From NCBI RefSeq assembly GCF_947488185.1, contig NZ_CANKYM010000002.1, positions 372,001 to 436,000 on the forward strand: DNA of 64,000 nucleotides, in the 5' to 3' direction. Below are positions 43,649 to 51,890 of the stretch, piece by piece (position 1 is the stretch's first letter; each line of letters starts with the position of its first letter). This stretch comes from an uncultured Roseobacter sp. (GTDB lineage Bacteria > Pseudomonadota > Alphaproteobacteria > Rhodobacterales > Rhodobacteraceae). A program made the translations under genes and the position numbers. The notes beneath the pieces were generated by a model. That model was not told where the DNA came from. It saw only the letters and a list, made by a program, of their open reading frames with translations, and did not search any database.

Positions 43649-44404
43649 TTAGAGCAGCCGAACCGACATACCACCGTCCACAATCAGTGGTGTCCCCGTC
43701 ACAAAGCTGGCCCGGTCGGACAACAGGTAGAGGGCGGATTGTGCAATTTCTCGTGGATCTGCCAGCCGCTTGATCGGGTGCAGGTTGGCGACAAAGTCAT
43801 GTGTGTCGGGATCGTCGCCCGCCATTGCTGTTTTCGTGCCGCCGGGGAGAATGGCGTTGACCCGCACGCCGTCACTTGCATGTTCTGCCGCAAGCGACTG
43901 TGCGAGGCCGATCATGCCCGCTTTGGACGCCGCATATGCCGCCATGCCGGGCATGCCGCCATTGCTGTAGCCCACGAATGAACTGGTGAATACGATGGAG
44001 CCACCGCCCTTTTCCGCAAAGAAGGGAACCTGTGCCCTGGCCGCGTAAAAGGCGCTGGTAAGGTTCGTCGCGATAACCCTGTCCCAAGTGGCCGTTTCCA
44101 TCTGCCCGACGGGGCCCATCTGCCCCATTGTGCCCGCGTTGTTGAAGGCGCCGTCCACCGTCCCGAATTGGTCGCGGGCAAAATCCATAAGGGACTTGGC
44201 ATATCCCTCATCCGTCACGTCCCCGGCCAGACAGGTGGCCTTGCCATTGCTCTGCACGATCTGACCAACCAGATGCTCAAGCTCTTCCTTTCGACGGGCG
44301 CCAAGGACGACATTCGCGCCCTCTGATGCAAAGAGCAAAGCTGCGGCGGCTCCTATCCCGCTGCTGGCCCCTGTCACGATGATTGTCTTTCCGCGTAATT
44401 CCAT
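43649..44404 (-). CDS. Short-chain dehydrogenase/reductase
   Basis: A 251-residue classical SDR. Cofactor motif TGASSGIG at about 12-19, NNAG near residue 88 (FNNAGTMG), catalytic Ser in SIVFTSSFVG, and YAASKAG with Tyr and Lys near 156-160. The Arg in LGARRKEEL after the second strand favours NADP(H), though this is inference. The substrate is unknown; FabG-like members often reduce 3-oxoacyl or other alcohols. ATG 44404 is used, with the open frame to 44650 rejected as it has no family match. Monocistronic, with a 184-base leader. Confidence 0.92.
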   Translation of the reverse strand: MELRGKTIIVTGASSGIGAAAALLFASEGANVVLGARRKEELEHLVGQIVQSNGKATCLAGDVTDEGYAKSLMDFARDQFGTVDGAFNNAGTMGQMGPVGQMETATWDRVIATNLTSAFYAARAQVPFFAEKGGGSIVFTSSFVGYSNGGMPGMAAYAASKAGMIGLAQSLAAEHASDGVRVNAILPGGTKTAMAGDDPDTHDFVANLHPIKRLADPREIAQSALYLLSDRASFVTGTPLIVDGGMSVRLL

Positions 44405-44588
44405 CACGTCGCACTCCTGTTTGTGAATGCCCTGCGGATACAGTCTGCGTGTGACGGGGAGCGATCCGTTTCCTGCGCCTAGAATGCTACAATGCCTCAA
44501 TGCGCAGGATGCGGGTCGGTGACAGGTGACGGGAGTGACCTGTCCAGAGGGTTTGTGAAGGAGATGCGGGACGCTGCCACGCGTTTCT

Positions 44589-47297
44589 TTAGTCGCCTTG
44601 TCCTTGCTCTGCGTCATCCCGTCCGGCGGCCCATCTGTTGAGCCAGGCAAGTCCGGCCAGCGCCAGCCCGAGGAAGAGCAGGGAAAATACGCGGATCAGC
44701 CCGCCAAGGCCGCCGATATCCACCATGAACACCTTTGCGACTGCCAAGCCGATCACAATCAGTCCGGCCTTGCGCAAGGCGGCATTTGGGCGGGCCAATG
44801 ACTGGTAGAAAATGCCAGCACCAATCAGCAAAAGCGCGACGGTGTAACTATAGAGTTCTGCCTGTCCGATCTCTGGCAGATGCATACTTTCGGTGTCGCG
44901 CCAGAAATGCCGGATTGTCAATCCCAGCCAGAGGCTGGCCAGTGCCCCAGATGCCACGGCAAACCCGATCCGGATGCTTCGCGCCAGATTGCGCAAACGC
45001 AGGGCGCCAAAAGCAAGAAGCAGGGCAGGCAGCAGATAGGCCGGGATCAATGTGTTGAAAACGACGGGGCCCAGAACTGGGGTGCCAAAGACCTCAACGA
45101 GCGGGTTGAAAAGCGAAACAGCAAGCGCAAGCTGCACAGCGCCGAAAGACAGGAAGGCCACGCTCAGGATTAACCGCAGTACCGAGAGTGGGCCACCTAT
45201 TTGCATCCTGTCCACCTGGGCCATCCCGAGGATAATCCATGTGGTTGCCCCGATGCCCAGTGACCAATGGCTCAACGTGTCCGGTGCGCTGCTCCATTGT
45301 AAAATGGCTCGGTGTAGCAACAGCGATATCAGAAGGCCAACTGCGGAAAACGCGGCACTTTCCAGCAGGATAGGGCTGCGTGGTCGGTTCGCAGCCCTTG
45401 CCATGAACCAGGAGAGGGCAAAGCTCAGCGCGGCGCCCCCGTGTGACAGGAGCATTGCGGGCAGGGGCGCCTCGATGGCCCAGATCAGGCCGGGATCGAC
45501 CACCAACCGGTATCCCACGGTGGCAATGCCCGCCAAAATGTACAACCCCATAAGCGGCAGATTGAACTGCCGATCGAGCCATGCCGCTGCGACGATGGTA
45601 ACCGCGAAGGCTGTGGTCAGTGCTGCAGAGGTCAGAAGGATGGTCACCCCGAAGGCCACACAGGCCAGTGCGGCAAGAACCGCGAATGAAACACGCCGTT
45701 TGTCGTCTGGTCCGTCCGCGCGGGCGAAACGTTCCGCCATGACGACCATGACACCTGCGATGGCCATGGCATGCAGGGCCCATGGGTAGGGGCCAAGCGT
45801 TTCAACAGGGCTCCAGAATGCTTCGATTGCAATGGCCATTGCCGGTGCAAAGAGCGCAGCCGCCGCTGCCACGAGGAGTTTAACCGATCCGCCGCGTAAA
45901 GAATGCCATGCGGCCACGATGGACAGTACCAGACCGATTGCGACGAGCGCACTCGGCATCAGGGTCATATTTGCACCGGGTTGTGTCGCGGCGCGTTCCT
46001 GCACGGCCCAAATCCGGTGGGCGCCCGCGACCAGCGCAATAACGCTTACGGCGGGAAGGACCGCAAGTTCGGTCAGCGCCGTGGCATTGCGCGCCCAGGT
46101 CAACAGGGCCACAGCCAGCGCCGTCAGGACTACGATAGCCGTCCAGAACAGATCTGCGCGGGCGGTTCCAAAAACTGTCAACAGGATCAAACCGCTCGCC
46201 GCAAGCACAGCGCCTCCTACGAGCCGGGTCGGGAACTCTGGCCAGGGTTGATCCTTGTCGGGGGCAAACAGTCCGAGGCTCAAAGGTGTCCCGGCGTGAT
46301 CGGGCAGCAGTCTGCGCGCGGGAATGGCGATGGCTACTATCACCAGCAGGGCGCAATAGAGGACGAAAAATGGCTCCGTGCGCCAACCCGCCCCGAGCGT
46401 CAACAACTGGCCTGCGCCATAGCCCATGGCCAGCGAAATGACGGAAACCCACGCCCACCGACGCAGGGTATCGATGGCCAGCCCCACCATGGTGACAATG
46501 GCGAAGTAGATCAGAAGCCAGGATGGATCGTCAGAGGCCCCGTCGATGATGAATGGCGCCGCCATGGCCCCGATCACGCCGACCGCAGCCAGCAAAGGTC
46601 CATAAAACCATCCCAGGATCATTGCCAACGCGCCCACCAATGCGAGACCTGCGAGAGCAATTTCCGACCCGATGAACCCATAGAGCAACCGCGCGGCAGC
46701 CACGGCACCAAAGAGCGTCACGATCCCGGCGCCAGAGAAGGTCGATGGCAGATAGGCCGTGCTGCTGTTTTCTGAGTCGCCGTATGTCCGACGGATGTAT
46801 TCACCGGCGGCAACAAGGGCGATCCCGAAGACGAGCGCCCCCATGACGCGCACGGAGGGCGGCAAAAGACCTTGTTCGACACCGTAGAGCACCAGAAAAA
46901 TCCCGGCCAGCGCAAGGGATACTGCAGAGACGGCGTAGAACCAGTTCTGTGTGATCCATCCGATCAGCCGCTGTAAATTTCCCATGTTCAGAACAACCGT
47001 TTTGCGCGGCTGCAGCTCTGCGTCCGTCGGGGTTTCTTCTGGCGTTTTCGTGTCAGGTGTCTCTGGCGTTGCGCGAGGCCAAGGGCTTGGCGCAGTGCTC
47101 TTTGTACGCGGGGCGGGCGCCGCTGATACTGACTTTTTGTTGCTGGGCAGACGCGCCTCAAGTGCGGATACGCGGGTTTTAAGCTTCGCGTTCGACACAA
47201 GAAGGTAAACGATCGAAGCAGGCAGGGCGATGACCAGCAAGAGGCCAAGAATAAACAAGGATTCCAAGGGGCCATCCGGATAATGGTGTGATTTCAC
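44589..47297 (-). CDS. DUF2339 polytopic membrane protein
   Basis: A 902-residue inner-membrane protein with some 25-28 hydrophobic segments, the DUF2339 family. The first helix (about 12-34) is followed by a cytoplasmic coil and Pro/Thr-rich linker (about 40-105), then the family core begins at NLQRLIGWITQNWFYAVSAVSLALAGIFLVLYGVEQGLL. Family members are large uncharacterised membrane proteins. The start appears to be GTG at 47297 with GAGG upstream; TTG at 47267 is the alternative. No clear operon partner. Function unknown. Confidence 0.9.
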   Translation of the reverse strand: MKSHHYPDGPLESLFILGLLLVIALPASIVYLLVSNAKLKTRVSALEARLPSNKKSVSAAPAPRTKSTAPSPWPRATPETPDTKTPEETPTDAELQPRKTVVLNMGNLQRLIGWITQNWFYAVSAVSLALAGIFLVLYGVEQGLLPPSVRVMGALVFGIALVAAGEYIRRTYGDSENSSTAYLPSTFSGAGIVTLFGAVAAARLLYGFIGSEIALAGLALVGALAMILGWFYGPLLAAVGVIGAMAAPFIIDGASDDPSWLLIYFAIVTMVGLAIDTLRRWAWVSVISLAMGYGAGQLLTLGAGWRTEPFFVLYCALLVIVAIAIPARRLLPDHAGTPLSLGLFAPDKDQPWPEFPTRLVGGAVLAASGLILLTVFGTARADLFWTAIVVLTALAVALLTWARNATALTELAVLPAVSVIALVAGAHRIWAVQERAATQPGANMTLMPSALVAIGLVLSIVAAWHSLRGGSVKLLVAAAAALFAPAMAIAIEAFWSPVETLGPYPWALHAMAIAGVMVVMAERFARADGPDDKRRVSFAVLAALACVAFGVTILLTSAALTTAFAVTIVAAAWLDRQFNLPLMGLYILAGIATVGYRLVVDPGLIWAIEAPLPAMLLSHGGAALSFALSWFMARAANRPRSPILLESAAFSAVGLLISLLLHRAILQWSSAPDTLSHWSLGIGATTWIILGMAQVDRMQIGGPLSVLRLILSVAFLSFGAVQLALAVSLFNPLVEVFGTPVLGPVVFNTLIPAYLLPALLLAFGALRLRNLARSIRIGFAVASGALASLWLGLTIRHFWRDTESMHLPEIGQAELYSYTVALLLIGAGIFYQSLARPNAALRKAGLIVIGLAVAKVFMVDIGGLGGLIRVFSLLFLGLALAGLAWLNRWAAGRDDAEQGQGD

Positions 47298-47541
47298 GCC
47301 TCGATATCAGAACTCTGAGGCAATTCAAGGCAGTGCGATAAGAGTCAGTGCGCCGCCATAGATATACCTTGTGACACCCGCAGATTTGGTGTCGGCCACG
47401 CAGGTGGTTTCGTACCGCGGTTTCGCGCATGCGGCTCAGTGCATGTCTGTGTCGCAGAGGCGCAGCCTAGAAAAACGCTGCGCCCGCCTGTTCGCCGAAG
47501 TGCTTCGATGAGAGCGGAGTTGATGCCTCCGCCCTGCTGGT

Positions 47542-48300
47542 TCAGATCGCGTTGAACCGAGCGGTGAGATCTTCCACGGCGGCTGCATATGGACCGGGCC
47601 CAAAGCTGACGCGCGCGACGCCGAACTGGGCGGCGTCCTCTACCGATTTGAGCGCCCCGCGCATCATGACGTTCACAGGCAAACTGGCCTCTTCGCAGAT
47701 CGTCCGGATCAGACTGCCGTCCGTCAGTCCGGGCACAAAAATCCCGTCGGCTCCTGCCGCAGTATAGGCTGCCTGCCGTGCCAGTGCGTCATCCATCAGA
47801 TCGGCGTGCACCCCGTCGGGTCCCGCCTTGAGGAACACATCGGTACGGGCATTTACAAACAGCGGAATACCAGCGGTGTCGGCGGCCCTCTTTGCCGCCT
47901 CGATCCGTGCGACCTGATCGGGAATGGCGTAAAGACCCGACCCCTTCACGATCTGGTCCTCGAAATTGATCCCGACAGCCCCTGCTGCAATCACGCGGCT
48001 GACGTTTTTTTCAATCTGGTCGGGGTCTTCCGCGTAGCCGCCTTCGAAATCAACAGTGAGCGGCAGATCAGTACTCTGGGCGATGCGCTCCACGATCATC
48101 AGCGCGAAATCAAGCGGCATGGCTTCGCCGTCTTTGTATCCATGGGCGGCGGCAACGGACCAGCTGCCTGTTGCGATGGCTTTTGCCCCGGCCTTGTCCA
48201 GGGCGTGGGCCCCGCCCGCATCCCAGATATTGTAAAGAACAACCGGTTGCCCGGCGACGTGCAACCCTTTGAACAGAAGCGCTTTTTCAGCCTGAGACAT
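47542..48300 (-). CDS. Isocitrate lyase/PEP mutase-family enzyme
   Basis: A 252-residue TIM-barrel enzyme of the isocitrate lyase/PEP mutase superfamily. Marks: LYNIWDAGGAHALDKAGAKAIATGS, VDFEGGYA (metal-binding acid region near residue 83), GINFEDQ near 109 and VNARTDVFLK near 148. The catalytic KKCGH loop of true isocitrate lyases is missing, as usual in this short subgroup, so the reaction is uncertain (carboxyphosphonoenolpyruvate mutase-like or oxaloacetate-acting enzymes belong here). It overlaps the end of ada by 14 bases in the same direction. Confidence 0.88.
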   Translation of the reverse strand: MSQAEKALLFKGLHVAGQPVVLYNIWDAGGAHALDKAGAKAIATGSWSVAAAHGYKDGEAMPLDFALMIVERIAQSTDLPLTVDFEGGYAEDPDQIEKNVSRVIAAGAVGINFEDQIVKGSGLYAIPDQVARIEAAKRAADTAGIPLFVNARTDVFLKAGPDGVHADLMDDALARQAAYTAAGADGIFVPGLTDGSLIRTICEEASLPVNVMMRGALKSVEDAAQFGVARVSFGPGPYAAAVEDLTARFNAI

Positions 48301-49372
48301 GTGTTTCGGTTTCCTTTTTACTTGATTTGAAGTGTCGTTCGATCTCGATCAGACGCTGTTTGCGCCAAAGCCCGCCCCCGTAGCCCGTCAGCGCGCCATC
48401 GACGCCAAGGACCCGGTGACAGGGGACCATCAGGGCAATCTGATTGGCCCCGTTCGCCCGCGCCACGGCCTGTGTCGCAGTCGGTTTGCCAATGCGCCGC
48501 GCAATGTCAGAATAGCTCCGCGTGGTACCTGCAGGAATGGTCAAAAGTTCTTCCCAGACCCTTCGCGTGAAGGCGCTGCCGTGAAAGGCCAGCGGCGTTT
48601 GGAACACTGCTGTTCGCCCGGCAAAGAAGGCATCCAGTTCCGCGCGCGCCTGCTCCGTTGCGGGTGGCGTGCCAATCCCGATCTGTTCTTTTGCATGTCT
48701 CTGAAGTTTTTTGAGCTCATTGGGCAGGGCCTTGCGATCCACGAATTCCAGCAGGTGCAGATGCATTTTGCAGCTGACCGCGATCATGTCGCCAAGCGGC
48801 GTGCCAATCCAGCTTGCCTGCAGCAAACCGCCTCGGGTCAGGCAGCCCGGCGCGCAGCCCAAAAGCCGCCCAAAGGCCGCGCGAAACGCGCTGGGGGACT
48901 CGAACCCCGCCTCGTATTGCGCGGTGATCACCTTGCCGCCGCCCGACAGGGTCTCAAACCCTTCCCGCAGGCGCCGTTGCCGCGCCATTTCGAGAAAGGT
49001 CATGCCAAACTGGCGTTTGAAGCTGCGCCGCACAGTTGAAAGATCAAACCCCAACTGCGTGATGTGCTGTTCGGACCAGCGGATATCCGGTCGTTCATCC
49101 AGGGCGGCAAGCAGTGTACCAATCGCGGGGTCGGCAAGGGCGGCAGCCTGCAGGGGATGGCATCTCTTGCAGGGTCGGAACCCGGCCTCAATGCATTCGC
49201 CGATGGTGGCCCGAAACGCGCAATTCTCCGGTTTTGGTTTCCGGGCCGGACAGGTCAGACGACAGAAGATGCCCGTGGTGGCGACGCAGACATAGGCCTG
49301 CCCGTCATATCGGTCATCCCGGTCGAGAAGCGCCCGGTAGAGCGTGTCGTGGTCTGGCAGATCAAAGAGCAT
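48287..49372 (-). CDS. ada: Ada, bifunctional methyl-sensing regulator and O6-methylguanine-DNA methyltransferase
   Basis: A 361-residue complete Ada. The zinc/methyl-acceptor domain has Cys37, Cys41, Cys68 and Cys71 (E. coli 38, 42, 69, 72) in IFCRLTCPARK and GFRPCKRCHP. An AraC-type HTH follows (about 95-185), then the MGMT domain with active-site MVPCHRVLG near residue 318. The protein removes methyl groups from DNA phosphates and O6-methylguanine and activates its own gene when methylated. It overlaps the downstream isocitrate lyase family gene by 14 bases. Two hairpins lie upstream. Confidence 0.96.
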   Translation of the reverse strand: MLFDLPDHDTLYRALLDRDDRYDGQAYVCVATTGIFCRLTCPARKPKPENCAFRATIGECIEAGFRPCKRCHPLQAAALADPAIGTLLAALDERPDIRWSEQHITQLGFDLSTVRRSFKRQFGMTFLEMARQRRLREGFETLSGGGKVITAQYEAGFESPSAFRAAFGRLLGCAPGCLTRGGLLQASWIGTPLGDMIAVSCKMHLHLLEFVDRKALPNELKKLQRHAKEQIGIGTPPATEQARAELDAFFAGRTAVFQTPLAFHGSAFTRRVWEELLTIPAGTTRSYSDIARRIGKPTATQAVARANGANQIALMVPCHRVLGVDGALTGYGGGLWRKQRLIEIERHFKSSKKETETHVSG

Positions 49373-49412
49373 GCGACTTGTCTAGCATCGATCAAAACCG
49401 CCGTCCGCCGGA

Positions 49413-49453
49413 AATCGGGCGCGTATTTCCTTTGAGCGCGCCCGATTGTTTTT
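49413..49453 (+). terminator. 11-bp hairpin with T run upstream of ada
   Basis: AATCGGGCGCG (49413-49423) pairs perfectly with CGCGCCCGATT (49437-49447) over 13 bases; a TTGTTTTTC run follows on the plus strand. Flanking genes are both on the minus strand, where only TTT follows the stem. Confidence 0.6.
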
Positions 49454-49488
49454 CGGGAGTGACGGCGCAGGTTCCGTCAACAGGTCAC

Positions 49489-49518
49489 TTTGCAAAGCCG
49501 GGTGAAGGGCTTTGCAAA
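49489..49518. repeat. 11-bp perfect inverted repeat downstream of rsgA
   Basis: TTTGCAAAGCC (49489-49499) and GGCTTTGCAAA (49508-49518) form a perfect stem with an eight-base loop, 23 bases past the rsgA stop. No T run on either side. Confidence 0.65.
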
Positions 49519-49540
49519 TGCGACTGGGGTCGATGTCCTG

Positions 49541-50623
49541 TCAGCCCCGGCCCTTCTTGTGTTTCATGATCGAACGTATGGTTTTGCCCAACTGTTTATC
49601 TTTCGATTTACGCTCTGCAAGGGTTGAGGAATTGAACGCCTCTTCGGCTTGCAGTTTCTTCCACCGAGTCAGACGCGCGGCCTCGATCTCACCCACCTGA
49701 ATGGCCTGAAGGACGGCGCATCCGGGTTCGGTGTCATGCTGGCAATCCCGGAAACGGCAGTGTCGGGACAATTCGTGCAGGTCCGCAAAGACGTCGTTGA
49801 TCCCGGACGCGGCATCCGTCAACTGCAGCTCACGCATCCCGGGTGTGTCCAGCACGATACAGCCGGAGGGCACCACATGCAGCTGGCGCCGCGTCGTGGT
49901 GTGCCGACCCTTTGCATCATCTTCGCGGATGGTGTTCGTGTCGGCCAGTTGTGTACCGGAGAGGGCATTGGTGAGTGTCGATTTCCCGACACCGGAGGAC
50001 CCGAGAAAGGCGACTGTCTTGCCCTGCTTGCACCACGGAGCCAGCTTTTCGCGTGGGGCGTCGCCACGTGCATCCAACGTTACAACGGGCACCATCTCGG
50101 AAATGGCGCGGGCGGCATCGACATAAGCGCCCGTATCGTCACAGAGATCGGCCTTGGTCAGGATGATGACCGGCGCAATTTCTGCCTCGAAGGCCAGGGC
50201 GACATAGCGTTCCAGCCGTGCGATGTTGAAATCCTGATTGCAAGAGGACACGATGAACCCGGTGTCGATGTTGGCAGCGATCAACTGGATGTGCCGGTCG
50301 GTGCCGGGTGCGCGCCTCTTGATCAGGCTCTTGCGGTCCAGCTGACGGCTATGCTGTGGAGCCTGCTGGTCGAACAGCAGCCAATCGCCCACCGTCACAT
50401 CGGGACGGGGAGGAAGGGTCGTGTCCACACCATCGCCCATAACGTGCAGGCCATTGCGGTGCACTTCGATGACCCGGACAGGCGGTGTCTCGGTCAGCTC
50501 TTCAATACTGATCTGCTGTGCGAAAAACGGCTGCCAGCCAAGGCTGTCGCGGGTGGAGAGTGGACGTTTCGTGGTGCCGCTTTTTGTGTTTGGCGGAAAG
50601 AGTTCGGAATAGTCCCGTGTCAT
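49541..50623 (-). CDS. rsgA: Ribosome small subunit-dependent GTPase A
   Basis: A 360-residue circularly permuted GTPase that helps 30S maturation. An OB-fold N-domain (to about 105) is followed by the G4 motif ILTKADL, then the P-loop GSSGVGKST near residue 207 and G3 in DTPGMREL, the permuted order of RsgA. The C-terminal zinc knuckle is CRFRDCQHDTEPGCAV. The end is Lys-rich. The ATG 50623 follows five bases after the stop of a small frame of doubtful reality. Two strong hairpins follow the stop. Confidence 0.95.
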   Translation of the reverse strand: MTRDYSELFPPNTKSGTTKRPLSTRDSLGWQPFFAQQISIEELTETPPVRVIEVHRNGLHVMGDGVDTTLPPRPDVTVGDWLLFDQQAPQHSRQLDRKSLIKRRAPGTDRHIQLIAANIDTGFIVSSCNQDFNIARLERYVALAFEAEIAPVIILTKADLCDDTGAYVDAARAISEMVPVVTLDARGDAPREKLAPWCKQGKTVAFLGSSGVGKSTLTNALSGTQLADTNTIREDDAKGRHTTTRRQLHVVPSGCIVLDTPGMRELQLTDAASGINDVFADLHELSRHCRFRDCQHDTEPGCAVLQAIQVGEIEAARLTRWKKLQAEEAFNSSTLAERKSKDKQLGKTIRSIMKHKKGRG

Positions 50624-51003
50624 GGGGTTCAGACTTTCATGTCGGTGCCACGGGGTTTGCCCGGGCGCGGATTTCGGTAGGGTGGGTATCGCAGGTCAAC
50701 AGGCGCGCCCGTGCAGAACGAGCATCGTGCTTCTAGTGCTGATCTTGCATCGGGAGGACGTTTGCCTCCCCACATTACCGGGCCATGAAATCTCCGTTTC
50801 GACGCCGTTAGGATAAGCGGATGCAAGACCCGTTTCAAGCGTGATCCATCCGCACAAAGTCGCAATTTGCATATAATCGACCCAGGAAATGGTGATGCGG
50901 GCACACCGATTGCGTCTTCCGCCTTGTCGAGGCCGATTCAGGTCTCGCGCCCGCCGCGCTTGTTTCTTATAAGGCGGAGATCTTAGCGCGAAGGAATCTG
51001 CTC
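50624..51003. other. Intergenic region between divergent rsgA and rpiA
   Basis: A 380-base stretch holding both promoters. A 6-bp hairpin (GGGAGG 50752-50757, CCTCCC 50765-50770) lies in it. A minus-strand frame (50629-50904) ends five bases before the rsgA ATG and contains a CSFC motif, but codon choice (many GCA, AGA, TCA, CTA, CGA) differs from its neighbours, so it is not called as a gene. Confidence 0.5.
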
Positions 51004-51792
51004 ATGTCTTCAGACCTCTCTCCCATCGACAAGGCCAAATTTGTTGCGGCAAAGCGCGCCGCGCAATTGGTGGAAACCGGCATGCGCGTGGGGTTGGGGA
51101 CCGGATCAACCGCCGCCTGGCTGGTGCGTTGCCTCGGCGAAATGGTGCGAGACGATGGCCTGCGCATCAAGGGGGTGCCGACATCCACGCGCACCGCGGA
51201 ACTGGCGCGCGATGTGGGCATCGAGGTGATCTCTCTCGATGAAGCCAAATGGCTGGACATCACCATCGACGGCGCGGATGAATTCGACGGGCAGTTGAAC
51301 CTGATCAAGGGCGGGGGCGGTGCCCTGTTGCAGGAAAAGATCGTGGCCACGGCCTCTGACCAGATGGTGGTCATCGCGGATGCGGGCAAGGAAGTGGAGA
51401 CGCTGGGCGCGTTCCCCCTGCCCATCGAAGTCATCCCGTTCGGCTGGCAGACCACCCAGGCGCTGGTGGAGGAAACACTGGTATCGATGGATGTGCTGGG
51501 CCGTGAAAGCACGTTGCGTATGAACGGTCAGGTGCCTTTTCTAACCGACGAAGGCAATCACATCATTGATCTTCACGTGAAACGGATCGGCAATGCGCGA
51601 CAACTGGCCTTGGTGCTCAACCAGATGCCGGGCGTGGTCGAAAATGGCCTCTTCATCGACATCTGTGACCGGGTGATCATCGGCTATGGTGACGGCAAGG
51701 TTGAGGTGCGCGACATCAATGAAGGCACGGTCGAAACCGGCAAGCTGGATTTCGTGGAGAGCGACAATCTTTTTGCGGACCTGTCCGACTGA
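51004..51792 (+). CDS. rpiA: Ribose-5-phosphate isomerase A
   Basis: A 262-residue RpiA, interconverting ribose 5-phosphate and ribulose 5-phosphate in the pentose phosphate pathway. Marks: VGLGTGSTAAWLV near residue 29, TIDGADEFD near residue 82 and LIKGGGGALLQEKI near 99 with the catalytic Glu region. Length is slightly above the usual 220-230 owing to an N-terminal stretch and a C-terminal tail (VRDINEGTVETGKLDFVESD). Glutathione reductase follows after 98 bases in the same direction. Confidence 0.96.
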   Translation: MSSDLSPIDKAKFVAAKRAAQLVETGMRVGLGTGSTAAWLVRCLGEMVRDDGLRIKGVPTSTRTAELARDVGIEVISLDEAKWLDITIDGADEFDGQLNLIKGGGGALLQEKIVATASDQMVVIADAGKEVETLGAFPLPIEVIPFGWQTTQALVEETLVSMDVLGRESTLRMNGQVPFLTDEGNHIIDLHVKRIGNARQLALVLNQMPGVVENGLFIDICDRVIIGYGDGKVEVRDINEGTVETGKLDFVESDNLFADLSD

Positions 51793-51890
51793 CGGCTGCG
51801 GCCAGACTAACCGCGACGTGATGTGGTAATACTGCGCCGCGAGTATATATACAGACCTCCAAGACCCAAAGACCCGGAAAGGCCCCCGCG

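Noticed and set aside
48001..48020. Polypyrimidine run near 48005 as a terminator
   Set aside because: It lies inside the isocitrate lyase family gene and has no stem.
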